Assembly (NCBI GenBank): GCA_965153355.1
Contig: OZ231126.1
Span: 2,046,001 to 2,110,000, forward strand
Direction: 5' to 3'
DNA from: Flaccisagitta enflata
Lineage: Eukaryota; Chaetognatha; Sagittoidea; Aphragmophora
DNA length: 64,000 nt
Below the pieces are notes generated by a model that was not told the origin of the DNA, made no database searches, and worked only from the letters and a program-made list of their open reading frames with translations. The position numbers and the translations under genes are program-made. Below are positions 63,691-64,000 of this stretch, piece by piece (position 1 is the first letter of the stretch; each line of letters starts with the position of its first letter).

Positions 63691-64000
63691 TTATTTTTTC
63701 ACCAAATTTGTGTTACAAATCTGGTTTGATCATCTGAATAAGTTTTTTTTTATATTGTTAATATAAAATCTTCATTTGGATATTTCAAACATATACTTTT
63801 TCTTTTAAAATTAGGGCTTTCAGAATGATTGTATGTCAATTTTTCCAATTTCATTGACTTTGGAATACAAGGATGACTTTGGAATACAAGGATACAGTCG
63901 ATATTGAGGAAACATTTTCCTTGTTTTGATGAATTGGTTATAGACATTAAAATCTGACTCATACTCTATTGCTTTGAAGTTGCCTCTAAAAACATGTTTC
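63691..64000. other. AT-rich end of window
   Basis: No supported gene. One 19-bp direct duplication (GACTTTGGAATACAAGGAT) at ~63,858-63,892. Confidence 0.4.

Overview
The window reads as a repeat-choked nuclear segment of an invertebrate metazoan. Spliced genes with GT-AG introns are present, and so are BEL/Pao-type integrase sequence (a superfamily known only from animals), a LINE C-terminus of CR1/Jockey type, hAT and Tc1/mariner-type insertions, and very dense microsatellites. The species cannot be named from sequence alone. No rRNA, tRNA or CRISPR locus was recognised.

Layout. 1-2.5 kb: about 33 tiny hairpins of form CCNN-loop-NNGG whose stems change in a compensatory way. 2.8-11.7 kb: a set of long open frames on the + strand, comprising a coiled-coil ORF, a very long RING-H2 plus double zinc-knuckle ORF, its continuation, and a Ser/Thr-rich ORF. 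No polymerase, protease or integrase lies next to them. A 607-bp TA-flanked element splits the long frame; deleting it with one TA restores one frame of about 1,856 codons. 11.8-12.5 kb: a polypurine tract. 12.5-23.2 kb: a nested set of transposons in which almost every junction can be read. Long fold-back elements carry a hAT MITE, a 1.5-kb element and a Tc1-like element. The Tc1-like element holds a complete hAT with a broken transposase, and the hAT in turn contains a triple MITE array and a LINE fragment.

23.4-26.8 kb: four well-supported minus-strand exons, all in phase 1, of a gene encoding a signal peptide, a coiled coil and a Gly run. Its introns hold mobile elements. 27-47 kb: microsatellites and minisatellites, MITEs with clear target duplications, and scattered plus-strand exon candidates, several with membrane segments and phase-0 junctions. 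47.1-58.5 kb: a large imperfect palindrome of two divergent BEL/Pao copies (about 5.4 kb each) around a 10-N assembly gap. Each copy has an extra long ORF beyond integrase. 59.8-62.6 kb: the last three exons of a minus-strand von Willebrand factor A gene. 62.6-64 kb: AT-rich intron or intergenic DNA with diverged tandem repeats.

The most striking system is a family of roughly 20 short elements scattered from 16 to 62 kb. One end is a hairpin (for example AGTTGCG-GACA-CGCAACT); the other end carries the inverted copy of the same tag, followed by a second hairpin (GGCCG-loop-CGGCC) and TTG. At least five tag variants exist. In each, the 5' hairpin arm and the distant 3' copy have changed together, so one arm can pair either locally or over long range. 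The organisation resembles Helentron-type Helitrons (asymmetric terminal inverted repeats plus 3' stem-loop, insertion at T-T), but the co-varying alternative pairing is worth independent study.
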